A program made the translations under genes and the position numbers. From Phycisphaerales bacterium (lineage in GTDB: Bacteria > Planctomycetota > Phycisphaerae > Sedimentisphaerales > Anaerobacaceae), in assembly GCA_003533825.1 (NCBI GenBank), contig DQCG01000677.1, positions 1 to 6,636 on the forward strand: a stretch of DNA of 6,636 nt. The letters are read 5' to 3'. Under the pieces are notes generated by a model. That model worked only from the letters and a program-made list of their open reading frames with translations. It searched no databases and had not been told where the DNA came from. This document shows positions 6,574 to 6,636 of the stretch, piece by piece (the stretch's first letter is position 1; each line of letters begins with the position of its first letter).

Positions 6574-6636
6574 ATGGACAAGCCCTCGACAGGTATCAGA
6601 ATTCGCCTGAGTATTATGATGTTCCTGCAATACATG
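6574..6636 (+). CDS. N-terminus of a probable MFS permease, NupG-like nucleoside/sugar:H+ symporter type (3'-truncated)
   Basis: Only the first 21 codons are present, open to the right edge. A short polar lead (MDKPSTGIRIR) is followed by LSIMMFLQYM, the start of a first membrane helix. In NupG-like MFS proteins of planctomycetes and Bacteroidetes, as I recall them, this helix begins with a similar LSxMMFLQxFxWGxW pattern. These permeases often sit beside Gfo/Idh/MocA and sugar isomerase genes, which fits the context and suggests uptake of the sugar those two enzymes process. With so few residues, another polytopic membrane protein cannot be ruled out. Confidence 0.6.
   Translation, partial: MDKPSTGIRIRLSIMMFLQYM

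Noticed and set aside
1..6636. CRISPR arrays, tRNA/rRNA, phage or defence genes
   Set aside because: No regularly spaced repeats, clover-leaf sequence, integrase, transposase or nuclease-type genes were found.

Overview
The window reads as part of a carbohydrate-use locus from a planctomycete-like bacterium, probably of the Phycisphaerae/Sedimentisphaerales kind. I infer this from gene style alone: a large secreted protein with repeated lamin-tail domains and a chitobiase-type C-terminal module, a secreted multidomain glycoside hydrolase, and a Gfo/Idh/MocA oxidoreductase followed by a TIM-barrel sugar isomerase and an MFS transporter. Base composition is moderately GC-rich and all genes lie on the + strand. 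No RNA genes, CRISPR arrays, transposases or phage genes are visible.

Layout. 1-1884 is the 3' part of a large exported protein with a galactose-binding-like piece, a chitobiase/Fn3-associated module and three lamin-tail domains. 1949-4456 encodes a secreted GH99/GH71-like hydrolase. It has a signal peptide, an N-terminal domain resembling class I glutamine amidotransferase/ThuA folds, a TIM-barrel catalytic domain with the WNEWHEGT motif, and two beta-sandwich modules. 4457-4642 is an intergenic region with a weak candidate promoter. 4643-5662 encodes a cytoplasmic Gfo/Idh/MocA oxidoreductase, 5697-6515 a sugar phosphate isomerase/epimerase-like protein, and 6574 to the right edge holds the first 21 codons of a probable MFS permease of the NupG-like (nucleoside:H+ symporter) type.

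Proposed working (inference): the two exported proteins act outside the cytoplasm on a polysaccharide or glycoconjugate. The permease would import the released sugars, and the oxidoreductase and isomerase would process them in the cytoplasm. The last three genes have short gaps (34 and 58 bp) and good ribosome binding sites, so they look like one operon.

The most unusual signal is inside the first gene. Two different palindromic elements sit in frame within the coding sequence: a double-hairpin element at 392-440 and an exactly 18-codon (54 bp) long imperfect hairpin at 1558-1611. Both fall in variable loops of lamin-tail domains. They look like mobile REP-type repeats that became protein-coding, comparable in principle to Rickettsia palindromic elements.
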